The notes under the pieces were generated by a model. That model was not told the DNA's origin. It did not search any database and saw nothing but the letters and a program-made list of their open reading frames with translations. The position numbers were made by a program, and so were the translations under genes. From CAJXYS01 sp913063035 (lineage in GTDB: Bacteria; Pseudomonadota; Alphaproteobacteria; Rhodobacterales; Rhodobacteraceae), in NCBI RefSeq assembly GCF_050586465.1, contig NZ_JBOCEG010000004.1:124001-188000 (forward strand): 64,000 nucleotides of DNA. The letters run 5' to 3'. Below are positions 8,276 to 16,385 of this stretch, piece after piece (the first letter of the stretch is position 1; each line of letters opens with the position of its first letter).

Positions 8276-8470
8276 ATTTCGAAAAGCATTTCCGAATAGG
8301 CGCGGGAATGAACGAAGAAACGCATTTTTCCGCTCTCCACTGTTTGTTTGAAAGGCGGCAGTCTGTTTTTTGCCGCGGTCGCCGCCGTCGCGCAGGATGA
8401 ACCGGCAGACGCGACCGGCGCGGCCGCGGTCTCGGGCATCCCGCAACGTCATGCAGGGGGCATCACCAAG

Positions 8471-9043
8471 ATGAGACAGATTCTATTCTCGGCCTTGTCC
8501 GCTCTGCTCGCGACCATGTCGCTCGCGGGGGGCGTTCATGCCAGCGCAGAGTTCTTGCGGCTCGGCAAGCCATGGAAAGCCCCGGATGGTTTCCAGGCGG
8601 TCTGTGCCAAGCACCCGGTCATCTGCACCCGGACCCCGAAACCGCATGCCCTTACCGAGGCTGACTGGCAAAAGGTCAAGGAGATTAACACCAGGGTCAA
8701 CAAGACCATCCGGCAGGTCTCCGACCAACGCCAATATCACGTCAGTGAAAAATGGGCGCTGCCCACCCACGCCATGGGTGATTGCGAGGACATAGCCCTT
8801 CTGAAGAAGAAGGAGCTGATCGAGCATGGGATTTCGTCCGAGCATCTTCTCATGGCCGTGGTGCTCGACACCCATGACGAGGGTCACGCGGTTCTGGTTG
8901 TCCGCACACATGCGGGGGACTTCGTGCTCGACAACCTTACGAACAAGATTCAGCTCTGGAATCAAACCCACTACTTCTTCCTGGAGGTGGAAGATCCCGA
9001 GGATCCGAAACGCTGGGACATGGTGCTGCAGCGCGCGGGCTGA
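8471..9043 (+). CDS. Transglutaminase-like cysteine peptidase (BTLCP/LapG-like), exported
   Basis: I chose the ATG at 8471 because GGGGG precedes it and a signal peptide follows (MRQILFSALSALLATMSLAG to HASA). The mature 165 residues carry the BTLCP catalytic triad: Cys105 in MGDCEDIALLKK, His139 in DEGHAVLVV and Asp154 in GDFVLDNL. In Pseudomonas the family member LapG is a periplasmic protease that releases surface adhesins under c-di-GMP control through LapD. No LapD-like or adhesin gene lies beside it here, so its substrate is unknown. The length fits stand-alone alphaproteobacterial members. Confidence 0.8.
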   Translation: MRQILFSALSALLATMSLAGGVHASAEFLRLGKPWKAPDGFQAVCAKHPVICTRTPKPHALTEADWQKVKEINTRVNKTIRQVSDQRQYHVSEKWALPTHAMGDCEDIALLKKKELIEHGISSEHLLMAVVLDTHDEGHAVLVVRTHAGDFVLDNLTNKIQLWNQTHYFFLEVEDPEDPKRWDMVLQRAG

Positions 9044-9228
9044 ACCAGGCTTCGCGGCCGTGCCCCGGTCACGCCCCGCGCGGCACGTCGTCATTTTGGG
9101 TCAAACGCATATTAACGCCCTCCCATCCCGTGCGGGGATGCCATCAAATGCGGGGGAGCAGCGCTGCATTTCATGACCAGAAGGTCATGCCGCGGCGACA
9201 GGATTGGGGTTTGGAACAGGCGCACCCG

Positions 9229-9717
9229 ATGATGCGAAGGAACTCATCCGGACGGTGGGTGGCGGTGATCCTTCCGATGGTCTTTGCCATCGCGACGTTC
9301 GGCATGCAGCCGGCTGCCGCGCAGAACGGCGATCCGGTCACGGCGGTGCTTACCGAGGCGCGGGCGTTATGCGAGGGGTTCGAGAACGGGGACTTCGCCG
9401 CGAACGATGCCGTCATCGACGTCGACCTCACCGGCGACGGCGAGATGGACCGGCTCGTCGACTCGCGCGCCTTCACCTGTTCGTCCGCCGCTTCGATGTA
9501 TTGCGGGACCGGTGGCTGCGGGCTCCATGCCGTCGTCGGGGACAGGACATGGACCTTCCAGGCCGAAGGCTGGCGCATGATCGACTGGGACGGGCGACCG
9601 ATCCTGCTGGTCGCCCGCGATGGCGGATGGTGCGGCGGCGCGGGCGCACAGATTTGTTTCGAAGCCGTTGTCTGGAGCTTTGGCGAGATGCTGACCGTAA
9701 TGCCGGACTACGACTAG
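9229..9717 (+). CDS. Exported protein of unknown function
   Basis: From the ATG at 9229 (GGAACAGG upstream) the 162-residue product has an Arg-containing n-region and a hydrophobic core (WVAVILPMVFAIATFG) cleaved near AAAQ. The mature part contains a calcium-loop-like DVDLTGDGEMDRLVDS stretch, as in FG-GAP/EF-type extracellular repeats, and cysteines in CSSAASMYCGTGGCG and WCGGAGAQICFEA that could form disulfides. An upstream in-frame ATG at 9187 is possible. I do not recognise a named family. Confidence 0.65.
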   Translation: MMRRNSSGRWVAVILPMVFAIATFGMQPAAAQNGDPVTAVLTEARALCEGFENGDFAANDAVIDVDLTGDGEMDRLVDSRAFTCSSAASMYCGTGGCGLHAVVGDRTWTFQAEGWRMIDWDGRPILLVARDGGWCGGAGAQICFEAVVWSFGEMLTVMPDYD

Positions 9718-9827
9718 TGGCGGGCGTCGAACCACCGTCCTGGCCCTCTCGGCTTATGGGGTGCCTTGTCGCTGGCATGTCGCAGACTGCGGTGGCGTGA
9801 CGGTCTTCGGTGAGGTGGCGGGTTGAT

Positions 9828-10163
9828 ATGGGTGTTGGCCGAGGCAGGGAACGGGCCGTGGTGATCAAGATTTGCCGGATCCTTACACTGGGCTTTGGCG
9901 TGGCCTATCTGCTGGCGCTGGGGCTCTTCCTGATCGGCAACTACGGACTCTTCGGCCAGGCGCGCGACCCGCTCGCCGGCCTGTTCCTGATGCCCCTGGG
10001 CCTGCCGTGGAACAGGTTCATCGACTGGGTCCCGGAGGGGCTGCTGCCATGGGTGGCGGCCGCCATGCCGGGTCTGAACCTCGCCATCCTCGCGCTGATC
10101 TGCTGGCGCCGCGGGGGCGCGGGCCGGCCGGGCCGCGACCGAGGTTCTTCTGGAAACGCGTGA
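9828..10163 (+). CDS. Small two-helix membrane protein, unknown
   Basis: The 111-residue product (from the ATG at 9828) has two transmembrane segments: ILTLGFGVAYLLALGLFLIG near the start and LLPWVAAAMPGLNLAILALI near the end, with a basic C-terminal tail. A GTG at 9858 with GGCAGGGA upstream is an equally good start and would place the first helix almost at the N-terminus. It may be co-transcribed with the small protein 17 bp downstream. No function can be assigned. Confidence 0.55.
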   Translation: MGVGRGRERAVVIKICRILTLGFGVAYLLALGLFLIGNYGLFGQARDPLAGLFLMPLGLPWNRFIDWVPEGLLPWVAAAMPGLNLAILALICWRRGGAGRPGRDRGSSGNA

Positions 10164-10180
10164 AAGAAAGGTAAGAACGC

Positions 10181-10495
10181 ATGGGAAAGCTTGTTATCGG
10201 ATTGCTCGGCCTCGTGGTCGGTCTTGTGGGCGGCGCGATTTTCGGCGGGGCGCTGATCGGCGGCGCGGCCACGGGGGTCGGCATTGCCACCGGCCTCAGC
10301 GCCGGTATCTGCTCGACCGTTCAAGCCGCGCAGGAAGAGGGGCTGTTGACCGCCGAGCAGGTCGATCAGGTTCTGCTTCGGGCCGCTCAGGACATGGGGG
10401 GCAGCGAGGTCGTGGCCGACGGGTCGGAGATGGTCGGCAGTGCCGCCGAATGTGATGCCGTGATGCAAAGGCTCCGATCCGAAGCCGGCGAGTGA
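10181..10495 (+). CDS. Small glycine-rich membrane-anchored protein
   Basis: AAAGG precedes the ATG. The first 45 residues are a glycine/alanine-rich hydrophobic region (LVIGLLGLVVGLVGGAIFGG, then ALIGGAATGVGIATG), enough for one or two membrane passes. The remaining about 60 residues are acidic and helical (AAQEEGLLTAEQVDQVLLR). It lies 17 bp after one small membrane protein and 7 bp before the acyltransferase-like gene, suggesting one transcript. Unknown function. Confidence 0.6.
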   Translation: MGKLVIGLLGLVVGLVGGAIFGGALIGGAATGVGIATGLSAGICSTVQAAQEEGLLTAEQVDQVLLRAAQDMGGSEVVADGSEMVGSAAECDAVMQRLRSEAGE

Positions 10496-10502
10496 TCCAG
10501 AG

Positions 10503-11309
10503 ATGGGCGCGGTGGCAGACAGCCCGGACGCGGCCCCGCCGCTGCACCCCGTGCAGCCGGCATGCGTCGGCGTGGAAAACGCAGTGACCTCATCGCACCG
10601 CATCATCGAACTGGACATCGCCCGCGCGCTGGCGCTCTGCGGGATGATCCTCTTTCACCTGGTCTGGGACTTGGAGTTCTTCGGTCATTTGCCGGCAGGC
10701 ACCGTGTCGAGCGGTATATGGCCGGTCTTCGCCAAGGTGGTGGCGGGAAGCTTCCTGTTCATCGCCGGCGTGAGCCTCGCCCTGGCCCACGCGGAAGAGA
10801 TCCGCTGGCGCGCGGCTCTCCGCCGCCTTTCCGTGATCGCTCTGGCTGCCGCGGCGGTCAGCGTGGCTACCTGGATCGCGATACCGGACGCCTTCGTCTT
10901 TTTCGGGATCCTGCATTCGATCGCGGTCGCGAGCCTTGTCAGCATGGCGTTCCTGCGCATACCCGTCATGCTGACACTGGTCGCGGCCGCGATCGTCTTA
11001 GCCTTGCCGATGATTTACAGCTCGCCTGTGTTCGACGCGCCGTGGCTGGTCTGGACCGGCCTCGCGGAGCGCACGCCGCGCAGTGTCGATTTCGAACCTC
11101 TCTTTCCGTGGTTGGGGCCGTGTCTCCTGGGCGTGGCCTTCGCCCGGCTGGCCGGGCGGGCCGGTCTCTGGCGCGCCCTGCGCCGGCCCGGCCCGGCCCG
11201 CCCTCTCGCGCGCCGGGCCGCCTGGTTCGGCCGGCACAGCCTGGCGATCTACCTCGTGCATCAGCCGATCCTGATCGGACTGCTCTGGGGTGTCGCCCAA
11301 TTCGCATAG
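10503..11309 (+). CDS. DUF1624 / heparan-alpha-glucosaminide N-acetyltransferase-like membrane protein
   Basis: This 268-residue polytopic protein has the family's first-helix signature IIELDIARALALCGMILFHL (residues 34 onward), then VVAGSFLFIAGVSLAL and a final helix HSLAIYLVHQPILIGLL containing the conserved late His. Family members are predicted to pass acyl groups across the inner membrane to sugars or other acceptors. About seven transmembrane helices are visible. The length fits bacterial DUF1624 proteins. It sits immediately upstream of the secreted phosphatase/kinase-like operon, about 34 bp from the next start, and may belong to it. Confidence 0.75.
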   Translation: MGAVADSPDAAPPLHPVQPACVGVENAVTSSHRIIELDIARALALCGMILFHLVWDLEFFGHLPAGTVSSGIWPVFAKVVAGSFLFIAGVSLALAHAEEIRWRAALRRLSVIALAAAAVSVATWIAIPDAFVFFGILHSIAVASLVSMAFLRIPVMLTLVAAAIVLALPMIYSSPVFDAPWLVWTGLAERTPRSVDFEPLFPWLGPCLLGVAFARLAGRAGLWRALRRPGPARPLARRAAWFGRHSLAIYLVHQPILIGLLWGVAQFA

Positions 11310-11343
11310 GGGGCCGTTGCCGCCCCATGACCGGAGAAGAAAG

Positions 11344-11991
11344 ATGAAACTGCCGCTCGCCATCCTGTTCTGCCTCGCCGCGTTCGGTCCGGCCGCCGCG
11401 GCGGATTTCAAGGCCCGCTCCGGTGGACCGTCGGAAAGCGCCATGCTGGCGAGAACCATGGACGGGGCACCGGACGGGCTCGCCTTTTTCCGCCCGGTGC
11501 TGAGCGGCGTACTGTACCGCGCGGGTTTCAAGGGTGGCGACGACGCGCGCACGGGACTGAGTTCCGCCCAGCGCCAGAGCCTTTGCGAGATGGGGTTCTC
11601 GCAAGCCTTCTACGCGGATTTCGGCAAGAACACCGATTACGGAACGACCCGGTGCGGCAGCCAGGCGCTGGGCTACGACGCCGCGCGCTCGTCGCGTCCG
11701 GCACCCGTGATGGAGGCCATCCATTCGGCCATCACCACCCCGGACAGCGGCCCCGTTCTGGTACATTGCATGTGGGGCGTCCACGCGTCGGGGGCCTTGT
11801 CGGCGATGGCGCTGGTGCAGTTCTGCGACTGGTCCGAGGCGCGGGCCAAGGCCTACTGGCAGGACGCCCGCAACGGCGCCCCCTGCGGCGGCGGCTGCGA
11901 CGCCTGGATCGACCGCAAGTTCGAGCGTTTCACGAAGGATCCGGCCCTGGTGATTTCCGAGGCCGACAAGGCGGCGATCTGCCCGCAATGA
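11344..11991 (+). CDS. Exported dual-specificity-phosphatase-like protein, P-loop Arg missing
   Basis: The ATG at 11344 follows GGAGAAGAAAG. The 215-residue product has a signal peptide (MKLPLAILFCLAAFGPAAAA). The core reads VLYRAGFKGG (about 56-65), a cysteine-rich middle, then VLVHCMWGVHASGAL with His141-Cys142. This matches the placement of the HCX5R signature loop of tyrosine/dual-specificity phosphatases, but the position for Arg is Ala148, so ordinary phosphate binding is unlikely. C-terminal cysteines (CGGGCDAW) may pair. It could be a pseudophosphatase or bind another ligand. It is 11 bp upstream of the kinase-like gene. Confidence 0.55.
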   Translation: MKLPLAILFCLAAFGPAAAADFKARSGGPSESAMLARTMDGAPDGLAFFRPVLSGVLYRAGFKGGDDARTGLSSAQRQSLCEMGFSQAFYADFGKNTDYGTTRCGSQALGYDAARSSRPAPVMEAIHSAITTPDSGPVLVHCMWGVHASGALSAMALVQFCDWSEARAKAYWQDARNGAPCGGGCDAWIDRKFERFTKDPALVISEADKAAICPQ

Positions 11992-12002
11992 AAGGAAGCC
12001 CC

Positions 12003-13436
12003 ATGATCTCACGAGTTGCACTCCTGTTCGCGGCAGTCGCGCTGACCGCCCCGGGCGCCCGCGCGTCGGACGCGGTGCGCGGATCGGAGACGACCTTCAC
12101 CAGTCCGAACGGCGTGGTCGAACGCTGCGTGCGCATCGCCGCGATCCCGGAAGGTGCCTACGACAAGGGCGATGTCGAGGACGAAAAGGCCTACTGTGCC
12201 ATCGACTTCTACGCGCCGGACGTCGCGGTCTGCCCCAAGACCTGGAGCACGAGCCCCGGCATGATGGTCTACGACATCAGCACGGGGCCCTATGCCCGGG
12301 ATCGTGCCGCATTCGAGCGGAACGCCTGCAAGGAAGGCAAGTCCGCCAAGGACCTCGCCGAGGATGATCTCGCCAAGTTCAAGGTCACGATGAACGCGAA
12401 GGGAACCAGCGGAACCTTCGCGCCGTCCTCGCTGCTCTACTACCATTTCTCGCGGTATTTCGACATGACGGTGAAGGTGCCGGTGGCGGTCTGGCGGTCG
12501 ATGGACGTCGGGATGCACGCAAGCGAGGTGGCCCGCCCCGGGCTGGCGATCTCGGGGCGGACCGGCCGCATGAACCACGCGGGCTGGCGCCATCTCGTCG
12601 ATGCGGAGCGCAACCCGGCCTCCTATTCCCCGACGGATGACATATTCACCGCGGATCGCACCCAGATCTACGGGGTGCTGCTGTCCAGCCCGGGCCACCG
12701 CTACGGGTCCGAGGTCAATGGCACCCGGCGCTCGGGCTGGGGCAAGGGGCAGAACTACGATTTCCAGGAAACGCCGGCCTTCCTCGCGTTGCGCGCGTCG
12801 CTGCCGCTCGACCAGGCGATCGCCCACGGGCTGCGCGAAGCCCGCAAGGACAGCCAGATCAACCGGGATCTCGGCGGTGACGTGCCGCCGGTGCAAATGG
12901 CCTACTGGATGCGGGAAGTGTCGGAGATCGTGCTGCTGGATTACATTTTCAGCCAGCAAGATCGCATCGGGAACATCGATTTCACCCCCTACTACTACTG
13001 GCTGGAAGGCGGTGACGCGAAGCACAAGAAAGCCAAGCATCACGAGCCCGGCGACGGCGACGTGCCGCCGGGCGCCATCCTGATCAGGCGCACCAACCTC
13101 AACGACAATGACGCGGGCGGGCGTGTCCAATACGCCAATTTCGCGAAATCCACCGAGATGCTGGAAAAGCTCCGCCATTTCGACGCGGACGTGTATCGCA
13201 AGCTCATGGCGCTCGACGCGGATCTTCAGGCGCAGGGCCCGATCTACCAGTGGACGGCGACGAGCGTCGGGCTCGACGCGGGGCAGGTGTCCCAGGTCGT
13301 GAAGAACACCGCGCTTGCCGCCGGCATCCTGCGCGAGAGTTGCCGGCGGGGCGACCTGATCTTCGATCTCAATCCAAAACGCTTCTTCGAAACCGGCAGC
13401 GTGCAGCCCGAGAAAGTGGCCTGCGATGATGCTTAG
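12003..13436 (+). CDS. Exported protein with atypical kinase-like (FAM20/HipA-type) motifs
   Basis: The start at 12003 follows AAAGGAAG, and residues 1-22 are a signal peptide (MISRVALLFAAVALTAPGARA). Residues 141-165 (PSSLLYYHFSRYFDMTVKVP) match the N-lobe pattern of FAM20/HipA-like kinases, in which a helix precedes a 'vP.vv.R' strand. The segment LLDYIFSQQDRIGNIDF (311-327) gives D320-R-x-x-N324, like the catalytic loop of PI-kinase-like folds. NLNDNDAGGR (365-374) could be the metal-binding 'D-N-G' loop. The assignment is inferred from motif order only; the length (477) fits. Four or five cysteines are compatible with export. It overlaps the metallophosphoesterase gene by up to 11 bp. Confidence 0.45.
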   Translation: MISRVALLFAAVALTAPGARASDAVRGSETTFTSPNGVVERCVRIAAIPEGAYDKGDVEDEKAYCAIDFYAPDVAVCPKTWSTSPGMMVYDISTGPYARDRAAFERNACKEGKSAKDLAEDDLAKFKVTMNAKGTSGTFAPSSLLYYHFSRYFDMTVKVPVAVWRSMDVGMHASEVARPGLAISGRTGRMNHAGWRHLVDAERNPASYSPTDDIFTADRTQIYGVLLSSPGHRYGSEVNGTRRSGWGKGQNYDFQETPAFLALRASLPLDQAIAHGLREARKDSQINRDLGGDVPPVQMAYWMREVSEIVLLDYIFSQQDRIGNIDFTPYYYWLEGGDAKHKKAKHHEPGDGDVPPGAILIRRTNLNDNDAGGRVQYANFAKSTEMLEKLRHFDADVYRKLMALDADLQAQGPIYQWTATSVGLDAGQVSQVVKNTALAAGILRESCRRGDLIFDLNPKRFFETGSVQPEKVACDDA

Positions 13437-14400
13437 GAGTCTGCTTGCCGCCCTGTTCACCTTGGCCGCCGGGTCCGCCCCGGCGGAGCCGCTGAGGGTG
13501 GTGGTGATATCGGATCTCAACGGATCCTACGGGTCGGTCGATTATGCCCCGCGCGTGGGGCGGGCGGTCTCGGCGATCGTCGCGCTTGCCCCGGATCTGG
13601 TGATCTCGACGGGGGACATGGTGGCCGGTCAGCGCCGCCCGCATCTGCCGGAAAAGACCATCCGCGCGATGTGGGACGCCTTTCACGCCGAGGTCTCCGA
13701 TCCACTGGCCGCAGCGGGAATCCCCCTGGTCGTCACGCCGGGCAACCACGACGCCTCGGCCTATCCCGGGTTCGCCCACGAGCGCCGCATCTTCGCGGAA
13801 GAGTGGACGGCGCGCCGGCCAAATCTGGACTTTACCGGCGCCGGCGACTGGCCGTTTCACTATGCCTTCGACCTTGGCGCGGCCCGGTTCGCGTCGCTCG
13901 ATGCGACGACCGTCGGGGCGCTGGACAGCGCACAGCAGGACTGGCTGGCAACATCCATGGACGGGGCCGGACCGGCGCGGATCGTCTTCAGTCACCTGCC
14001 GATCTGGCCCTTTACCGAGGGGCGCGAGACCGACGTGATCGGTGATCCGGCACTCCAGGACCAGTTCGCAGCCCTCGAGATCGACATCCATCTCTCCGGC
14101 CATCACCATGGCTTCTACCCGGGCGTGATCGACGGGCTTGGCGTGATCTCGCAGGCCTGTCTCGGATCCGGCGCGCGCCGCCTTCTGGGCGACGACCGGA
14201 GGAGCCCGGCCGCGATTACCGTCCTCGATATCTCGGCGGATGGCGAGATCGCGGTTTCCGCGCGGACCGGCCCCCGCTTCGCGGACCCGCTGGACCTGAG
14301 GGCGCTGCCGGAACGGCTCCGGACATCCGGCCCGGTCATCGAAAGACTGGACATCGCGCCCCTGCCCGATGCCCACTGGCGGCGGGCAGACGGGAACTAG
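13426..14400 (+). CDS. Exported calcineurin-like metallophosphoesterase
   Basis: The 324-residue product has a short signal peptide (MMLRSLLAALFTLAAGSAPA) and the metallophosphoesterase blocks in order: ISDLNGSYG (29-37), STGDMV (61-66), TPGNHDAS (104-111), FSHLP and GHHHGFY. The first block is D-x-N where the family usually has D-x-H, so one metal ligand differs; the GD, GNHD and GHxH blocks are intact. It would hydrolyse phosphoesters outside the cytoplasm. It overlaps the kinase-like gene, suggesting coupled translation and a related job. Confidence 0.8.
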   Translation: MMLRSLLAALFTLAAGSAPAEPLRVVVISDLNGSYGSVDYAPRVGRAVSAIVALAPDLVISTGDMVAGQRRPHLPEKTIRAMWDAFHAEVSDPLAAAGIPLVVTPGNHDASAYPGFAHERRIFAEEWTARRPNLDFTGAGDWPFHYAFDLGAARFASLDATTVGALDSAQQDWLATSMDGAGPARIVFSHLPIWPFTEGRETDVIGDPALQDQFAALEIDIHLSGHHHGFYPGVIDGLGVISQACLGSGARRLLGDDRRSPAAITVLDISADGEIAVSARTGPRFADPLDLRALPERLRTSGPVIERLDIAPLPDAHWRRADGN

Positions 14401-14423
14401 GCGACCGAGGGAAAGGATACGCG

Positions 14424-15209
14424 ATGCGCTGGACGAGGCTTGATCGAGGCTTCCGCGCCCTGCCGGTCCTGGCGGGCGCGCTCGCGTTCGGCTGGGGCTC
14501 AGCCGCGCTGGCGCAGACGTCCGACGGCTCCCTCATCATCCCCGGTGGGATCGACGTGCGCGGCCGCGGATGGAGCCAGATCGCGAACATCGACGAGATG
14601 CTGGATTTCGGGGTTGCCCTGATCGAGACGGCGGTGCTGGCCGCTGTCCTGGCCTTCCACCCGGTCAACATCGGGTTCCGGGCGCAACCCGACGCCGTCG
14701 AGTTGCGCAAGGGCATGTTCATCTTCGCGCTGATCGGCATGCTGACGGGCTTCCTCGTGGTCCATCACGGATACCTCATCGGCTTCGTGATCTTCGGAAT
14801 CGGCGGTCTGTTCCGGTTCCGGATGGAGTCGAGCTCCATTTCCGATACGGGGCAGTTGGTCCTGGTCTCGCTCGTCGGGCTCGCCGCCGGGTTGGATCTG
14901 CCCGTGATGGCCCTGATCGCGACGCTGGCGGCCTGGATCGTGATCTACACGGTCGGAACATCAAGACGCCTGGTCCTGGAGGTGAAGTTCGCGGGCAAGA
15001 CCGTCGACCCCGACGCGATGCAGCGCCTGCAGGCGCATCTGGTGGACAAGGGCTTTACCGTCGTGTCGGTTTCGAAAGCGAAGTTCAAGCCGACCGTGAA
15101 TCTTGTTCTGTCGCGCCGGGGCGCGCAGGCGCAGGATCTTCTCGTGCGCGAGATGTCGGGGCTTCATGCCCTGCCGGACAGTGACATTGCGGACTGGCAT
15201 ATCGACTAG
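14424..15209 (+). CDS. DUF4956/MgtC-like inner-membrane protein
   Basis: After an N-terminal signal or helix (residues 10-31) come about five transmembrane segments (roughly 62-80, 98-115, 117-131, 144-157, 159-178) and a cytoplasmic domain from 180 to 261. The sequence GGLFRFRMESSSISDTGQ, followed by a hydrophobic VSLVGLAAG, matches the 'FRFRT...DT...aiGLacG' core I associate with DUF4956 membrane proteins. That family is often near CotH-like kinases or VTC polyphosphate synthases, which fits the kinase-like neighbour. The assignment is by motif only. It ends 1 bp before the next start. Confidence 0.55.
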   Translation: MRWTRLDRGFRALPVLAGALAFGWGSAALAQTSDGSLIIPGGIDVRGRGWSQIANIDEMLDFGVALIETAVLAAVLAFHPVNIGFRAQPDAVELRKGMFIFALIGMLTGFLVVHHGYLIGFVIFGIGGLFRFRMESSSISDTGQLVLVSLVGLAAGLDLPVMALIATLAAWIVIYTVGTSRRLVLEVKFAGKTVDPDAMQRLQAHLVDKGFTVVSVSKAKFKPTVNLVLSRRGAQAQDLLVREMSGLHALPDSDIADWHID

Positions 15210-15210
15210 C

Positions 15211-16110
15211 ATGCGAATGCTGAGCCGGATGATTGGCGCTTTCGCCGGATTGGTTGGCGCGACCTTGACGCTCTGGCCCTTGCCCGGCCGGACCGATGCG
15301 GGCCGCGCGGACCCACCGCGCCAGCTGACATATATCGGCAGCTATCCGTTCCACCAGGGCAAGGCCGGGCTCAAGGAGCCGTCCGGGCTGACGCTTGATC
15401 CCGTGTCCGGCGGTTTCCTGACCGTCAGTGACGATTCCCGGCATGTCTTCCGCACGGATGACGCGGGGAAGGTAACCGGGGTCCTCCCCAAGATCGACGG
15501 GTTGTCCGACCCGGAAGGCATCGCGCTCGCGCCCGGGACGGGACGCCGGCTGATCCTCGCGGAAGAGGACGCCGCCATCTTCGCGGTGGATGCCGCGCCG
15601 CCATACACGGTACAGCGCCGCGCCCTGCTCGAAATCCCGGGCTCGGACATGCTGCGTGATGCGCTGGGGGGAGATCCCGGCAGGCTGGGCCCCGAGGGCA
15701 TCACGGTCGATCCCGTGACCGGGACCGTCTGGGTGGTCAACGAACGCGCGCCGCGGCTGCTCGTCGAACTGTCACCGGGCCTGGACGAGATACGCGCGGT
15801 CACGGCTTTGACATCGGAACTCGGTTTCGTGTCGCGCGATGTCGCCGATGCCCGGCTCGATGTCTCGGGGCTGGCGCATGACCGCCGGCGCGGCGGCATC
15901 TGGATGTCCAGCGATACCGGGAAGTGCCTGTTCTTCTGGCCGCGACGCGGCGGGCCCGCGCATCGGTTCGATCTGCTCTGGCAAGACGGCGAAGACATCC
16001 GTCGGATCGACAACGCCGAGGGTGTGACATTGAACGCGGCGGGCGACCGGCTTTTCGTCGTCAGCGACGATGGAAAGGACTCGCGTTTCTTCGTCTACGG
16101 CATCGATTGA
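15211..16110 (+). CDS. Exported SdiA-regulated/phytase-like beta-propeller protein
   Basis: The ATG at 15211 is 1 bp after the preceding stop; nearby ATGs at 15217 and 15229 are alternatives. A signal-like segment (MIGAFAGLVGATLTLWPLPG) leads into repeated blades: LKEPSGLTLDPVSGGFLTVSDD, LSDPEGIALAPG, LGPEGITVDPVTGTVWVVNE and AEGVTLNAAGDRLFVVSDDG. The 'PEGi.....g.l.v..E' repeats are typical of SdiA-regulated and phytase-like esterase propellers. The ligand is unknown. It is the last gene of the tightly packed secreted phosphoprotein-like operon. Confidence 0.65.
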   Translation: MRMLSRMIGAFAGLVGATLTLWPLPGRTDAGRADPPRQLTYIGSYPFHQGKAGLKEPSGLTLDPVSGGFLTVSDDSRHVFRTDDAGKVTGVLPKIDGLSDPEGIALAPGTGRRLILAEEDAAIFAVDAAPPYTVQRRALLEIPGSDMLRDALGGDPGRLGPEGITVDPVTGTVWVVNERAPRLLVELSPGLDEIRAVTALTSELGFVSRDVADARLDVSGLAHDRRRGGIWMSSDTGKCLFFWPRRGGPAHRFDLLWQDGEDIRRIDNAEGVTLNAAGDRLFVVSDDGKDSRFFVYGID

Positions 16111-16136
16111 GGCAGCCGACTGGGTGATCTGGACGT

Positions 16137-16152
16137 CCCGGCAAAAGCCGGG
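16137..16152 (+). terminator. Possible terminator hairpin after the 11344-16110 operon
   Basis: CCCGGC-AAAA-GCCGGG forms a perfect 6-bp stem with a tetraloop, 27 bp after the propeller gene stop. It is followed by AATTC rather than a T tract, so it is weak or factor-dependent. Confidence 0.35.
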
Positions 16153-16385
16153 AATTCGGTGCCATCGTCGCGCGGACGGCCCGTCCAATAACGAGGCCGC
16201 GCAGAATTGGGCTGCCGCGCATTTTCCCTGGACATGGGGCGCCAATACCCGGAAACCGCATATTTTCGCCCTCCTCCTGAATTGCCGAATATGTGTTACT
16301 CCAAGGTCTTCGGCCCTGGCTGATCGATGGTTTTCCGGGCCGTGACAGGATCAGCGCCCGATTTATTGCGAGGACCGATTTCAGA

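Noticed and set aside
8348..8470. Longer N-terminus for the LapG-like peptidase
   Set aside because: It would place the signal peptide 42 residues inside the protein; the ATG at 8471 has a good ribosome site.
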